DNA of 64,000 bases. Source: an uncultured Bacilli bacterium. GTDB taxonomy: Bacteria; Bacillota_I; Bacilli_A; RF39; UBA660. Position 1 is the first letter of the stretch. Every line of letters starts with the position of its first letter. Below the pieces are notes generated by a model. The model saw only the letters and a list, made by a program, of their open reading frames with translations. It searched no databases and was not told the DNA's origin. The stretch covers positions 1 to 64,000 of the forward strand of contig CAKPCA010000003.1 of assembly GCA_934141145.1 (NCBI GenBank), written 5' to 3'. The translations under genes were made by a program, and so were the position numbers. Positions 54,063 through 62,793 of this stretch are shown here, one piece after another.

Positions 54063-54743
54063 ATGAGATTATCAAAAAGATTAAAAGCAATATCTGAATT
54101 TATTACAGATGGAGATAAAATAATAGATATTGGATGTGATCATGCACTTCTTGATATTTATATTTATGAAAATTTTAATGATGTTAATGTAATTGCTTCA
54201 GATATACATGAAGGTGCTATAAAAGCCGCAAATAAAAATATAGAAAAATATAATTTAACATCTAAAATAGATGTTAGAATGGGTGATGGACTAACAGTTG
54301 TTAATAAAGATGAAATAAATACTATACTTATATCTGGAATGGGATATAATACTATAGTAAAAATATTATCTGATAGTGAAAAAATGGAAAATGTTGAAAA
54401 AATAATTGTACAATCTAATACAGATATAGTAAAACTTAGAAAATCTATTATTAAACTAGGATATAAGATTACAAAAGAAAAACTAGTAGAAGATAATGAA
54501 ATAATATATACAATTATTGAATTTAGAAAAGGAAAAGAAAAATATAGTTATGAAGAACTATATTTTGGGCCATATCTATTAAAAAATAAGGATGATATAT
54601 TTTATGAGTATTACAATAAAAAATTATTAAAATATGAAAATTTATTATTACAACTTCCTAAGGCTAATGTTGTTTCAAGAATACATCATATGAATTTGAT
54701 CAAAGTAATAAAGAAAGAATTGGAAGATAAAAAAGTATCATAG
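54063..54743 (+). CDS. trmK: tRNA m1A22 methyltransferase TrmK
   Basis: Methylates A22 in tRNA. 226 residues. N-terminal Rossmann domain: MRLSKRLKAISEFI, KIIDIGCDHALLDIYI (SAM motif, about 19-34), ASDIHEGAIKAANKNI, RMGDGL, and ILISGMGYNTIVKIL; then the coiled-coil C-terminal part. Starts two bases after the rpoD stop, in the order dnaG-sigA-trmK known from Bacillus. Ends at a terminator that includes its stop. Confidence 0.93.
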   Translation: MRLSKRLKAISEFITDGDKIIDIGCDHALLDIYIYENFNDVNVIASDIHEGAIKAANKNIEKYNLTSKIDVRMGDGLTVVNKDEINTILISGMGYNTIVKILSDSEKMENVEKIIVQSNTDIVKLRKSIIKLGYKITKEKLVEDNEIIYTIIEFRKGKEKYSYEELYFGPYLLKNKDDIFYEYYNKKLLKYENLLLQLPKANVVSRIHHMNLIKVIKKELEDKKVS

Positions 54744-54759
54744 AAAATGATACTTTTTT
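54731..54759 (+). terminator. Terminator after trmK
   Basis: Perfect 11-bp stem (54731-54741 with 54747-54757), five-base loop, T6; overlaps the TAG stop. Confidence 0.8.
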
Positions 54760-55078
54760 AAATAAAGAAACTAGGTTGGTTGCTAGAAAAATCATTGTAG
54801 GTGTTATTTTCCTCAATTTCTGAATAAGTAGAATTAGTATTAACGTTATTATTTTTTATATTTGAATTATTACCAGATGATGAAAATGCGCTAGCTAATT
54901 TAAACATTGTTTTAGTATTGTTTAATATTGGTTTTACTTGATATACAATTGGTATTGCTTGATTTACAATATTAAGAGTTTTTTGAGTATTTGAAAGTAA
55001 CCCAGCCCAATTAATTCCTTTTTTTGCAATAGGAGCAATCGCTCTAAGTGGCATATAAGCACCCATGGGATTAAACAT
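54758..55078 (-). CDS. YqfQ/VrrA-like protein
   Basis: 106 residues. Conserved-looking core INWAGLLSNTQKTLNIVNQAIPIVYQVKPILNNTKTMFKL, given here in two parts: WAGLLSNTQKTLNIVNQAIP and YQVKPILNNTKTMFKL. It is the pattern of the YqfQ/VrrA family linked to spores in Bacillus, where yqfQ also lies a few genes after sigA. The tail is Asn/Ser-rich and disordered. AAGGAGG before the ATG on the - strand. Placement supports the call; function unknown. Confidence 0.7.
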   Translation of the reverse strand: MFNPMGAYMPLRAIAPIAKKGINWAGLLSNTQKTLNIVNQAIPIVYQVKPILNNTKTMFKLASAFSSSGNNSNIKNNNVNTNSTYSEIEENNTYNDFSSNQPSFFI

Positions 55079-55143
55079 AGATATACCTCCTTACAAATAT
55101 TATATGAAATACTTAAAAAAAAGTTTAAAAATTAAAATATATA

Positions 55144-55152
55144 TGATATAAT
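55144..55152 (+). promoter_or_regulatory. Extended -10 promoter (TGATATAAT) of pilus operon
   Basis: TG-n-TATAAT, 34 bases before pilC. Confidence 0.6.
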
Positions 55153-55186
55153 TTACTATAGAATAGAAGGGCATAGGAGTGAAAAA

Positions 55187-56920
55187 ATGAAGAAAGTATT
55201 AAATTTTATAGGAAATTTCTTTTTATTTATAATTTTATTACCACTTAATATTTTTAAGTATTTTAATTTATTCTTTTATTATGTTATAAAATTATTATTA
55301 AGAGAATCTCCAGAAAAAGCTGAAAAAAGAAAACAAAAAGAAGCAGAAAGAGAAAAAGAAAAACAAAAAGAAAAAGAAGAAGCAGAAAAATATATTAGAG
55401 AAAAAAATAAAGAAGCTAATATGGCTGCTTTAAAAGAAGGACAAAAAGATGTTCTTACAGAACCTGTAAAAAAAGATAGAAAATTATCTAGAGAAGAACA
55501 AAAAGAAGAACATAGAATTGCTAAAGAAAAAATCAGAATAGAAAAGCAAAGACAAAGAGAAGAAGCAAGAAAAGAAAATAAAAGTTTACTTCGTCAGTTT
55601 AGAGAAAGAAATATTTTTGCATTAAATAGACAAAAGAAACTTGATTCAAAAAGAAAAATATTGACTCTTGATCTTAATTCTGATGATTCAAAAAGAAGTA
55701 CAGAAAAGATTATATTTAAATATACTGCAAAGAATCCTGCTGGTAAAATAGAAAAAGGTACATTTCAGGGATATTCCAAACTAGATGTTCATTCATATTT
55801 ATTATCAGAAGGTTATGAAGTATATGAGATAAAAGCAGTTGCAAAAGCTAATATGTTTAATACTGATTTAGGATTAAATAGACCAATAAAAAAATCTTTG
55901 TTAGTATTTTATTTAACACAGTTATCTACTTATATAAAAGCGGGTATACCACTTGTTGATTCTATTAAAATATTAACTAATCAATCTAAATCAAAAACGA
56001 TGCAAACAATATGGAAATCTATTGTATATGAATTAACTATGGGTGCATCACTTAGTGAAGCTATGCTTAGATGTGGTAATGTATTTCCTAAATTATTAAT
56101 AAATATGGTAAAAACTGCTGAAATGACAGGTGATTTAGCAGAAGTTTTAGATGAACAAGCCGCATATTATAAGTCAGTAGAAAAATCTAGAAAAGAAATG
56201 AAAAATGCATTGATGTATCCAATATTTATATTTGCTTTTTCAATAATAATAATTACATTTATATTAGTTTATGTTATACCTCAATTTGTTGATATATATG
56301 ATAGTATAGGTGCAGATTTACCAGGAATTACTGTATTATTAATAAATGTTAGTAATTTTGTTACAAAAAATATTTTATGGATAGTAATAGGTGTAATTGC
56401 TTTAATTACATTACTTACATTACTTTATAGACATAATGTATCATTTAAATACAGTGTAGAGTCAATACTTATGCATATGCCTGTAATTAAAGAAATAATA
56501 ATAGATAATGAAATGACTATGTTTGCAAAAACTTTTGCAACACTTATTAATAATAATATATTTATAACTGATAGTATGGATATTTTAAGTAGAATAACAG
56601 AAAATGAAGTATATAAAACTATAATTTATGATGCTGTTGAAAGTCTAGCAAGAGGTGACAACATATCTACATCTTTCTATGATCACTGGGCATTTCCTGA
56701 CATAGCATATCAAATGATTGTAACAGGTGAAAAAACAGGTCAATTAGGAACAATGATGGATAAAGTAGGAGATTACTATCATGATGAACATGAAAATGCA
56801 ATAGCGCAAATTAAAGTATTTATAGAGCCTGTATTAATTATATTCTTAGCAGTTGGTGTAGGTGGTATATTACTTGCAGTTATATTGCCAATGTTTAGTA
56901 TGTATAATCAACTTATGTAA
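55187..56920 (+). CDS. pilC: Type IV pilus/type II secretion inner-membrane protein PilC with N-terminal extension
   Basis: Platform protein for pilus assembly. 577 residues, against ~400 for normal PilC/GspF. Residues ~1-35 are an extra membrane region, followed by a ~100-residue Lys/Glu/Arg coiled coil (about 40-140) and a small ARM-like domain (FKYTAKNPAGKIEKGTFQGY, about 180-220). The two T2SSF domains follow: FYLTQLSTYIKAGIPLVDSI with TAEMTGDLAEVLDEQAAYY, and MFAKTFATLINNNIFITDSM with VTGEKTGQLGTMMDKVGDYY. Three core membrane segments are present. First gene of pilC-pilD-pilin; no pilB or pilT ATPase in the window. Confidence 0.9.
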   Translation: MKKVLNFIGNFFLFIILLPLNIFKYFNLFFYYVIKLLLRESPEKAEKRKQKEAEREKEKQKEKEEAEKYIREKNKEANMAALKEGQKDVLTEPVKKDRKLSREEQKEEHRIAKEKIRIEKQRQREEARKENKSLLRQFRERNIFALNRQKKLDSKRKILTLDLNSDDSKRSTEKIIFKYTAKNPAGKIEKGTFQGYSKLDVHSYLLSEGYEVYEIKAVAKANMFNTDLGLNRPIKKSLLVFYLTQLSTYIKAGIPLVDSIKILTNQSKSKTMQTIWKSIVYELTMGASLSEAMLRCGNVFPKLLINMVKTAEMTGDLAEVLDEQAAYYKSVEKSRKEMKNALMYPIFIFAFSIIIITFILVYVIPQFVDIYDSIGADLPGITVLLINVSNFVTKNILWIVIGVIALITLLTLLYRHNVSFKYSVESILMHMPVIKEIIIDNEMTMFAKTFATLINNNIFITDSMDILSRITENEVYKTIIYDAVESLARGDNISTSFYDHWAFPDIAYQMIVTGEKTGQLGTMMDKVGDYYHDEHENAIAQIKVFIEPVLIIFLAVGVGGILLAVILPMFSMYNQLM

Positions 56921-56931
56921 AGGAGTAAAAA

Positions 56932-57741
56932 ATGGAAACAATAATATATAGTATAATGATATTTATAATTGGAATTTGTTTTGGATCATTTTTTAATGTA
57001 GTAGGATATAGACTTCCAAATAATATGTCTATATCCTTCCCACCATCTCATTGTACTAGTTGTAATCATAAATTAGGTGTATTTGAATTAATTCCAATAT
57101 TATCTTATATATTTCAAGGTGGTAAATGTAAACATTGTAAAACAAAAATATCATGCTTTTATCCAATATTTGAATTTTTAACAGGTGTACTTTTTGTAAT
57201 ATGTTATTTAGTATTTAAAGATGAATATCCTGAAATATTAAATATTATATATGCAATGTTATTTATATCATCATTAATAATTATTATAATAAGTGATATA
57301 AAATACATGATTATTCCAGACGAAGTATTAATATTCTTTGGTGTAATACTTGTAATTTTAAAAATGATTATTATATATAAAATAAATCCTAACAATACAT
57401 TCTTAGATATGGGATATGAGTTTGTATTTATATTGCTAGATGGAATAGTAATGTTTGTATTTATGTATCTAGTTAGACTACTTGGTAATGCTTTGTTTAA
57501 AAAAGATTCTATGGGTGGTGGAGACATAAAGATGATGACATTTGTGTCATTAATAATTGGATGGAAATTAGCTATTGTAGTAGTGTTTTTAGCGTCATTT
57601 TTAGCTCTTCCAATATCAATAATAAATATGTATAAGAATAAAGAACATGTTCTTGCATTTGGACCATATTTAGCTATAGCTACCATGATATTATTTTTGT
57701 GTAAAATAGATTTTAGTATGATACTTGAATTTATTTCGTAA
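56932..57741 (+). CDS. pilD: Prepilin peptidase PilD (A24 family)
   Basis: Membrane aspartic protease that cleaves and may N-methylate prepilins. 269 residues, about seven membrane segments. N-terminal domain with GICFGSFFNVVGYRLP and two zinc cysteine pairs, CTSCNHKLG and CKHCKTKI, which mark the bifunctional form. Catalytic Asp residues in ISDIKYMIIPDEVL and GGGDIKMM. AAAGGAG ribosome site, 11 bases after pilC. Its substrates in the window are the prepilins at 16780 and 57768. Confidence 0.94.
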   Translation: METIIYSIMIFIIGICFGSFFNVVGYRLPNNMSISFPPSHCTSCNHKLGVFELIPILSYIFQGGKCKHCKTKISCFYPIFEFLTGVLFVICYLVFKDEYPEILNIIYAMLFISSLIIIIISDIKYMIIPDEVLIFFGVILVILKMIIIYKINPNNTFLDMGYEFVFILLDGIVMFVFMYLVRLLGNALFKKDSMGGGDIKMMTFVSLIIGWKLAIVVVFLASFLALPISIINMYKNKEHVLAFGPYLAIATMILFLCKIDFSMILEFIS

Positions 57742-57767
57742 ATAATTAAATAGAAAGGATTAAAAAT

Positions 57768-58568
57768 ATGAACAAAAAAGGTTTTGCAACAAGTACAATA
57801 GTATTTGCATTATTATCAGTATTTTTAATATCAATAAGTATATTATTAGTAACAATAACAAATACAAGCAAGACAAAAAATACATTAAATGAAAAAGTAG
57901 TAAGTAATATAGAATATGGAAGTAATTCATTAAATGATATAGAAAAAAGATTAGAAGAACTAGAAAATAGTACATTAAAATTAGATAATGTGTATCCAGT
58001 TGGAAGTATATATATGAGTAATAATTTAAAAACAGTAGAAGAAGTGCATAATGCATTAGGAGGAACATGGGAAAAGTATTCAGAAGGAAGAACAATAATA
58101 GGAGATGGAACAACGACAGATGAATCTGGCAATGCATTAGTATATAATGCAAATCAAACTGGTGGTAATACTACTCAAATACTTAAAACAGATAATTTAC
58201 CAAGTCATAATCATTCTTATGTACCTAATGGAAATATAACTTCACTTTTATCAAATGGTACTACTTCTTCATCAGGTGAACATACACATACATTGTCTAC
58301 AGTGTTATATAAAAATCCTGATCCTCCACTATCATTTAGTGAGGTAATCTTTTATGAATATCCAAGTGGTTATGCCGCAAAAAATTCTGGCCTTGGTTAT
58401 ACTAATACAGCTATTTCAAAATCTGGTAGTCATGAACACACAGTAACCGGGACAATAACAAGTACTTTTAAAGGAATTAAATCTGAAACAGAAAGTACAG
58501 GTTTAAATAAATCATTTAGCGTGCAAGACCCATACATAGTAACATATATTTATAAAAGAGTTAAATAA
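57768..58568 (+). CDS. Prepilin-like protein fused to phage tail-collar-like domain
   Basis: 266 residues. The N-terminus MNKKGFATSTIVFALLSVFLI is a prepilin-type leader: basic residues, G/F cleavage site, hydrophobic helix, but no Glu at +5. A short coiled coil follows (about 50-68). From about 75 the text is that of phage tail-collar/baseplate tips: VYPVGSIYMSNNL, LGGTWEKYSEGRTIIGDG, QTGGNTTQILKTDNLPSHNH (TGG...LP.H.H), and the end QDPYIVTYIYKRVK. The first 360 bases use A-ended codons, the rest mixed T-ended codons, as if two sources were joined. Third gene after pilD, 26 bases apart, so a structural or tip pilin with a binding domain is likely. No transposition or phage genes nearby. Confidence 0.8.
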   Translation: MNKKGFATSTIVFALLSVFLISISILLVTITNTSKTKNTLNEKVVSNIEYGSNSLNDIEKRLEELENSTLKLDNVYPVGSIYMSNNLKTVEEVHNALGGTWEKYSEGRTIIGDGTTTDESGNALVYNANQTGGNTTQILKTDNLPSHNHSYVPNGNITSLLSNGTTSSSGEHTHTLSTVLYKNPDPPLSFSEVIFYEYPSGYAAKNSGLGYTNTAISKSGSHEHTVTGTITSTFKGIKSETESTGLNKSFSVQDPYIVTYIYKRVK

Positions 58569-58588
58569 ACATTAAAATTTTTCTTGAT

Positions 58589-58594
58589 TATAAT
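58589..58594 (+). promoter_or_regulatory. -10 element of gmk
   Basis: TATAAT, about 48 bases before the ATG; -35 weak. Confidence 0.4.
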
Positions 58595-58642
58595 TCCTTT
58601 TAGTGCTAAAATTAGTTCATATTTATTTATGGAGGATTTTTT

Positions 58643-59212
58643 ATGAAGAAAGAAAAGGGAAAGTTATTTGTAGTTTCTGGACCTAGTGGGGTCGGAAAAG
58701 ATACAATTGTAAGCGAATATTTAAAGAATGAAAAAGGACATTTATCTGTTTCTGCAACTACTAGAAGTCCAAGAGATGGAGAAATAAATGGTAAAGATTA
58801 TTATTTTTTAACAGAGGAAGAATTTAAAAATTGGATAAAAAATGATAATTTTCTAGAATATGCTATATATAACAATAATTATTATGGAACTCCTAGATCA
58901 AAAATAGAAGAATCTTTAGAAGAAGGTACAGATGTTTTTTTAGTAATAGAAGTGCAAGGAGCATTTCAAATTAAAGATAAAATGAAAGATGCAGTCCTTA
59001 TATTTATAATGCCTCCTAGTTTAGAAGAACTAGAAAAAAGAATTGTAAAAAGAGGATTAGATTCAAAAGAAATGATTCAAAATAGACTTAATATTGCTAT
59101 TAATGAGATGAATTTATCTAGTAAATATGATTATGTACTTGTTAATAAAGATTTTGCATCAGCAATAGAGAAGTTTAAATTAATAATTGAAAATGCAAAG
59201 GAAAAAAATTAA
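58643..59212 (+). CDS. gmk: Guanylate kinase
   Basis: Phosphorylates GMP to GDP. 189 residues. P-loop VVSGPSGVGKDTI (about 9-21), GMP-binding SATTRSPRDGEINGKDYYF, and VFLVIEVQGAFQIK; lid with RIVKRGLDSKEMIQNRL. GGAGGA ribosome site. In Bacilli usually before rpoZ-coaBC-priA; here it stands alone, convergent with the DUF2624-like gene and sharing a hairpin terminator. Confidence 0.96.
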   Translation: MKKEKGKLFVVSGPSGVGKDTIVSEYLKNEKGHLSVSATTRSPRDGEINGKDYYFLTEEEFKNWIKNDNFLEYAIYNNNYYGTPRSKIEESLEEGTDVFLVIEVQGAFQIKDKMKDAVLIFIMPPSLEELEKRIVKRGLDSKEMIQNRLNIAINEMNLSSKYDYVLVNKDFASAIEKFKLIIENAKEKN

Positions 59213-59231
59213 GAGTTATTCTTAATTTTTT
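59204..59231. terminator. Bidirectional terminator
   Basis: Perfect 11-bp stem (59204-59214 with 59220-59230), five-base loop, A run before and T run after; overlaps both convergent stop codons. Confidence 0.75.
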
Positions 59232-59472
59232 CTTTTGCTTCATTATATAAAATAATTAGTTTTTTGTAATTAGTTTCACTTATTTTATTTCTTATTTCGT
59301 TTATTAAATTCTCTGGATAGCCATAGTAAAAGTCTTTCCAATACTTTTTTAAGTAGCAAAGTAATACATTTGCTTCCGCATCATTTAAAAAAATCTCTTC
59401 TTTTTTTGCGTATTCCATAATATTATTTAATGAAATAGTATCTACATATTTTTGAATAATAAAATCATTCAA
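59209..59472 (-). CDS. DUF2624-like protein (YqfT-type)
   Basis: 87 residues, TTG start with GAGGTGATG on the - strand. It has the short DUF2624 pattern: FIIQKYVDTISLNNIMEYAK at the N-terminus, then a helical middle with EANVLLCYLKKYWKDF and a terminal ETNYKKLIILYNEAKEK. Bacillus YqfT is of unknown function and lies near sigA-yqfQ. No membrane segment. Call is by pattern only. Confidence 0.6.
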   Translation of the reverse strand: MNDFIIQKYVDTISLNNIMEYAKKEEIFLNDAEANVLLCYLKKYWKDFYYGYPENLINEIRNKISETNYKKLIILYNEAKEKIKNNS

Positions 59473-59498
59473 AATTTCATCACCTCACTTAAAATATA

Positions 59499-59507
59499 TG
59501 TTATATA
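59499..59507 (+). promoter_or_regulatory. Possible extended -10 before PBP gene
   Basis: TG-n-TATATA, about 40 bases before the ATG. Confidence 0.4.
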
Positions 59508-59546
59508 AATAAAAGTATCACGCAAACTATAAATGGAGGAATACGC

Positions 59547-61622
59547 ATGAAAAATAAACCTAATAAAAACAAAAAAATGTATAAAGCAAAAGAATCAATA
59601 AATTTATCCATATTATCTAATAAAAGATTTTTAGTTATATCAATATTAGTATTAGTACTATTTTTAATAATTATGTATAAACTTGTTGATATACAAATAT
59701 TAAATAAGGATAAATATACAAAAAAACTAGATAATTTAAAAGTTTCTATTGTTTATAGTTCATCAACTCCAAGAGGTAGAATATATGATAGAAATTATAA
59801 CCTTTTAGTAGATAATGTAGGTGTAAATACTATTTATTATAAAAGGGTTAAAGGTACAACAACAAAAGAGCAAATAGAACTTGCTAAAACACTTGCAAAT
59901 CATATAGATGTAGATTATTCAAAATTGGATAAAATAAATTTAAAAGAATATTATTTAGTAAATAATAAAGAAAAAGTATATAAAAAAATAACAGTAGAAG
60001 AAAAAGAAAAACTAAAAAGAAGACAAATTACGCAAAAAGATATAAATAATTTAATGATTGAAAGAATAACAGATGAAGAATTATCTATATATACTGATAT
60101 TGATAAAAAAGCAGCATATATATATTATCTAATGACTACAGGATATTATTATGATGAAAAGATTATTAAGACACATGCTAGTGATAATGAATATGCTTAT
60201 GTAGCAGAAAATATATCAAAATTAAAAGGTTTTAATGTAAAACTTGAGTGGGAAAGAAAGTATTTATATGGTGATGTTTTTAAAACTATTTTAGGAAGTG
60301 TATCTGATAATAAATCTGGTCTTCCTTTTGAACTTAAAGATAAGTATTTAAGTGAAGGCTATTCACTAAATGACAGAGTTGGGATTAGTTATTTAGAGTA
60401 TCAGTATGAATCATTATTAAAAGGAACAAAGGCAAGTTATAAACTAAATAATGATAATACATATACATTACTAAGTGAAGGAAAAAGAGGTAATGATATA
60501 GTACTTACAATAGATATTAATATTCAAAAAGAAGTAGAACAAATATTAGAAGAAGAAATAACAAAAGCAAAAGCAAATGATGTAAACACTACGTATTATA
60601 CAGGATCACATGTTATAGTAACAGAACCTAATACAGGTGAAATACTTGCTATGGCATCAAAACAAATAGTAAAAAAGAATGATGAATATAAAATATATGA
60701 TAATACACCTGCGTTATTAACAAATCCAGTAACCCCAGGTTCTATAGTAAAAGGTGCATCTATGACTGTAGGATATCAAACAGGTGTAATAGATATTGGA
60801 ACAACTATGAGGGATGAATGCGTAAAAATAAGAAATACACCAGCAAAATGTTCTTGGAGTAAAAATATAGGATATGTTAATGATATTTCTGCACTTGCAT
60901 ATTCATCTAATAGTTATCAGTATAAAATAGCAATGAAAGTAGCAGGAGCAAATTATTATTATAATGGACCACTTGTAATAAATGAAAATGCATTTGAAAT
61001 ATATAGAAATACATTTAAAGAGTATGGACTTGGTATTAAAACTAATATTGATTTACCAGTTGAATCATTTGGATTTAAAGGAACAAGTAAAAATCCAGGA
61101 CATTTACTTGACTTTGCAATTGGACAATATGATACGTATACCCCAGTTCAAATAGCAAGTTATATAAATACACTTGCATCAAATGGTAATAGGTATCAGT
61201 TACATTTATTAAAAGAAGTACATGAAAGTACTAATAGTGATAGTTTAGGTGATTTAAAAGAAAAAATAGAACCTAAGGTACTTAATAAAGTAAATCTAGA
61301 TGATGCACATATGAATAGAATAAAAGAAGGATTTAAAGCTGTTATGAAGTCATTAGGTTATGGAAGTATGGGAAATGTTTTATCACCGGCTGGTAAAACA
61401 GGAACCGCAGAAAGTTTTTATGATGTAGATGGTGATGGTAATATAGATGTAGAAACAATTTCAAAAGGATTTATAGGATATGCACCTAGTGATAATCCAA
61501 AATATGCAATAACTGTACTATCTCCAAATGTAAGATATAGTAAAACAAATACATATACTTCACCTGTAAATACAAAAATAAGTGCAAGAGTATCAAATAA
61601 AGTATTTGAAATTTTAAAATAA
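59547..61622 (+). CDS. Penicillin-binding protein 2-like transpeptidase
   Basis: Class B PBP that cross-links peptidoglycan. 691 residues. One membrane segment (about 29-50). PBP dimer domain with SSTPRGRIYDRNYNLLVDN (about 72-90). Transpeptidase with SxxK in VTPGSIVKGASM (Ser about 398), SxN in YSSNSYQY (about 453), and KTGTAE (about 617). The SSN middle motif and length match PBP2/MrdA-type elongation enzymes, fitting the MreCD proteins elsewhere in the window. GGAGGA ribosome site. No PASTA domains, so not a PBP2x with a PASTA tail. Confidence 0.92.
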   Translation: MKNKPNKNKKMYKAKESINLSILSNKRFLVISILVLVLFLIIMYKLVDIQILNKDKYTKKLDNLKVSIVYSSSTPRGRIYDRNYNLLVDNVGVNTIYYKRVKGTTTKEQIELAKTLANHIDVDYSKLDKINLKEYYLVNNKEKVYKKITVEEKEKLKRRQITQKDINNLMIERITDEELSIYTDIDKKAAYIYYLMTTGYYYDEKIIKTHASDNEYAYVAENISKLKGFNVKLEWERKYLYGDVFKTILGSVSDNKSGLPFELKDKYLSEGYSLNDRVGISYLEYQYESLLKGTKASYKLNNDNTYTLLSEGKRGNDIVLTIDINIQKEVEQILEEEITKAKANDVNTTYYTGSHVIVTEPNTGEILAMASKQIVKKNDEYKIYDNTPALLTNPVTPGSIVKGASMTVGYQTGVIDIGTTMRDECVKIRNTPAKCSWSKNIGYVNDISALAYSSNSYQYKIAMKVAGANYYYNGPLVINENAFEIYRNTFKEYGLGIKTNIDLPVESFGFKGTSKNPGHLLDFAIGQYDTYTPVQIASYINTLASNGNRYQLHLLKEVHESTNSDSLGDLKEKIEPKVLNKVNLDDAHMNRIKEGFKAVMKSLGYGSMGNVLSPAGKTGTAESFYDVDGDGNIDVETISKGFIGYAPSDNPKYAITVLSPNVRYSKTNTYTSPVNTKISARVSNKVFEILK

Positions 61623-61624
61623 TG

Positions 61625-61633
61625 TGCTATAAT
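61625..61633 (+). promoter_or_regulatory. Extended -10 promoter (TGCTATAAT) of rpmG
   Basis: TG-n-TATAAT starting two bases after the PBP stop; ATG at 61666. Confidence 0.55.
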
Positions 61634-61665
61634 TATTGATAGTTAAAAAAAGAGGAGGAAGTATT

Positions 61666-61857
61666 ATGGGAAAATCAAAGAAAAAAGAAGCAAGAAGTTA
61701 TGTTGCTTTAGAATGTACAGAATGCAAAAGTAAATTAGGTGTTTCAAAAGAAAATTATTTCGTTGAAAAAAATAAAACTAATACACCTGATAGACTTGAA
61801 ATAAGTAAATATTGTCCAACATGCCAAAAGCATACAGTTCATAAAGAAAAGAAATAA
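61666..61857 (+). CDS. rpmG: 50S ribosomal protein L33
   Basis: 63 residues. Zinc-ribbon form with two cysteine pairs (ECTEC and CPTC), so the C+ paralogue type. Family text: [31 protein letters not shown] and [15 protein letters not shown] sets the ATG at 61666; the upstream TTG at 61636 is rejected. In Bacilli rpmG often accompanies a PBP gene, as here (pbpA-rpmG). Confidence 0.93.
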   Translation: MGKSKKKEARSYVALECTECKSKLGVSKENYFVEKNKTNTPDRLEISKYCPTCQKHTVHKEKK

Positions 61858-61886
61858 TATAAATTATTTTTTAAGGAGAATAAAAA

Positions 61887-62789
61887 TTGAATAAAATAGT
61901 TGTGGTTGGAATAGGTAATGTGGGACTTGCATATTCATATGCGATTATTAATAGTGAACTTAATATTGATGAACTTATATTAATTGATATAAATGAGAAA
62001 AGGGCATTAGGTAATGCTATGGATTTATCTCATGCATCAGTTTTTTCTAAGTCTAAAATCAAGGTAAAAAAAGGAGATTATTCTGATTGTAAAGATGCCA
62101 AGATTGTAGTTATTTGCGCAGGTTATAATCAAAAAGATAATGAGACTAGACTAGATCTTATAAATAAAAATTGTAAGATTATGAAAGAAATAGTGTTGAA
62201 TACAGTTAGTAATGGATTTAATGGTATTTTTTTAGTTGCAACTAACCCTGTAGATATAATGACTTATGTTACTAGAAAATATTCTAATTTTAGCTCAAGT
62301 AAAGTAATCGGAAGTGGTACAGTACTTGATACAGCTAGATTAAGATATTTACTTTCAGAAAAACTTCAAATAAATCCCAATAATATACATGCTTATGTTA
62401 TTGGTGAACATGGTGATAGTGAATTTGTAATATGGTCTAAAGCAGAAGCAGGAGTAGTACCTATTAATAAAATTTTACCTAGTAATGATTTAGAAGTAAT
62501 AGAACATGAAACTAAAGTTTTAGCATATAGAATTATTGATTGCAAAGGTGAAACAAGTTATGGAATAGGATCATCTCTTGCAAGAATTACAAGGGCAATT
62601 CTTAATAATGAAGAAATTGTATTAACAGTATCCGCACCAGTAGATGATATATATATTGGTATGCCTGCTGTTATTAATAAAAATGGTGTAAAAGGTGTTA
62701 TGAAAATATCACTTTCTAAAGAAGAAAAAGAAAAATTAGAAAATTCTAAAAACATAATAAAAAATGCAATGAATAATATGGAGGTATAA
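61887..62789 (+). CDS. ldh: L-lactate dehydrogenase
   Basis: Reduces pyruvate to lactate with NADH. 300 residues, TTG start with AAGGAG. NAD fold with VVVGIGNVGLAYSYAI, IDINEKRALGNAMDLSH; substrate loop NQKDNETRLDLINKN with Gln before the loop Arg (Gln fits lactate, Arg would fit malate); VATNPVDIM; GTVLDTARLRYLL (substrate Arg) and the catalytic His in GEHGDSE. With pyk this supports homolactic-type fermentation. Followed at four bases by efp. Confidence 0.93.
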   Translation: MNKIVVVGIGNVGLAYSYAIINSELNIDELILIDINEKRALGNAMDLSHASVFSKSKIKVKKGDYSDCKDAKIVVICAGYNQKDNETRLDLINKNCKIMKEIVLNTVSNGFNGIFLVATNPVDIMTYVTRKYSNFSSSKVIGSGTVLDTARLRYLLSEKLQINPNNIHAYVIGEHGDSEFVIWSKAEAGVVPINKILPSNDLEVIEHETKVLAYRIIDCKGETSYGIGSSLARITRAILNNEEIVLTVSAPVDDIYIGMPAVINKNGVKGVMKISLSKEEKEKLENSKNIIKNAMNNMEV

Positions 62790-62793
62790 AATT

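Noticed and set aside
57746..58152. Two long - strand frames opposite the collar pilin
   Set aside because: They exist only because the + strand gene uses A-ended codons there; the products are Leu/Tyr-rich nonsense without an RBS.
58600..58612. CIRCE-like half-site (TAGTGCTAA) before gmk
   Set aside because: Only one arm; no matching TTAGCACTC nine bases away, so not counted as HrcA site.
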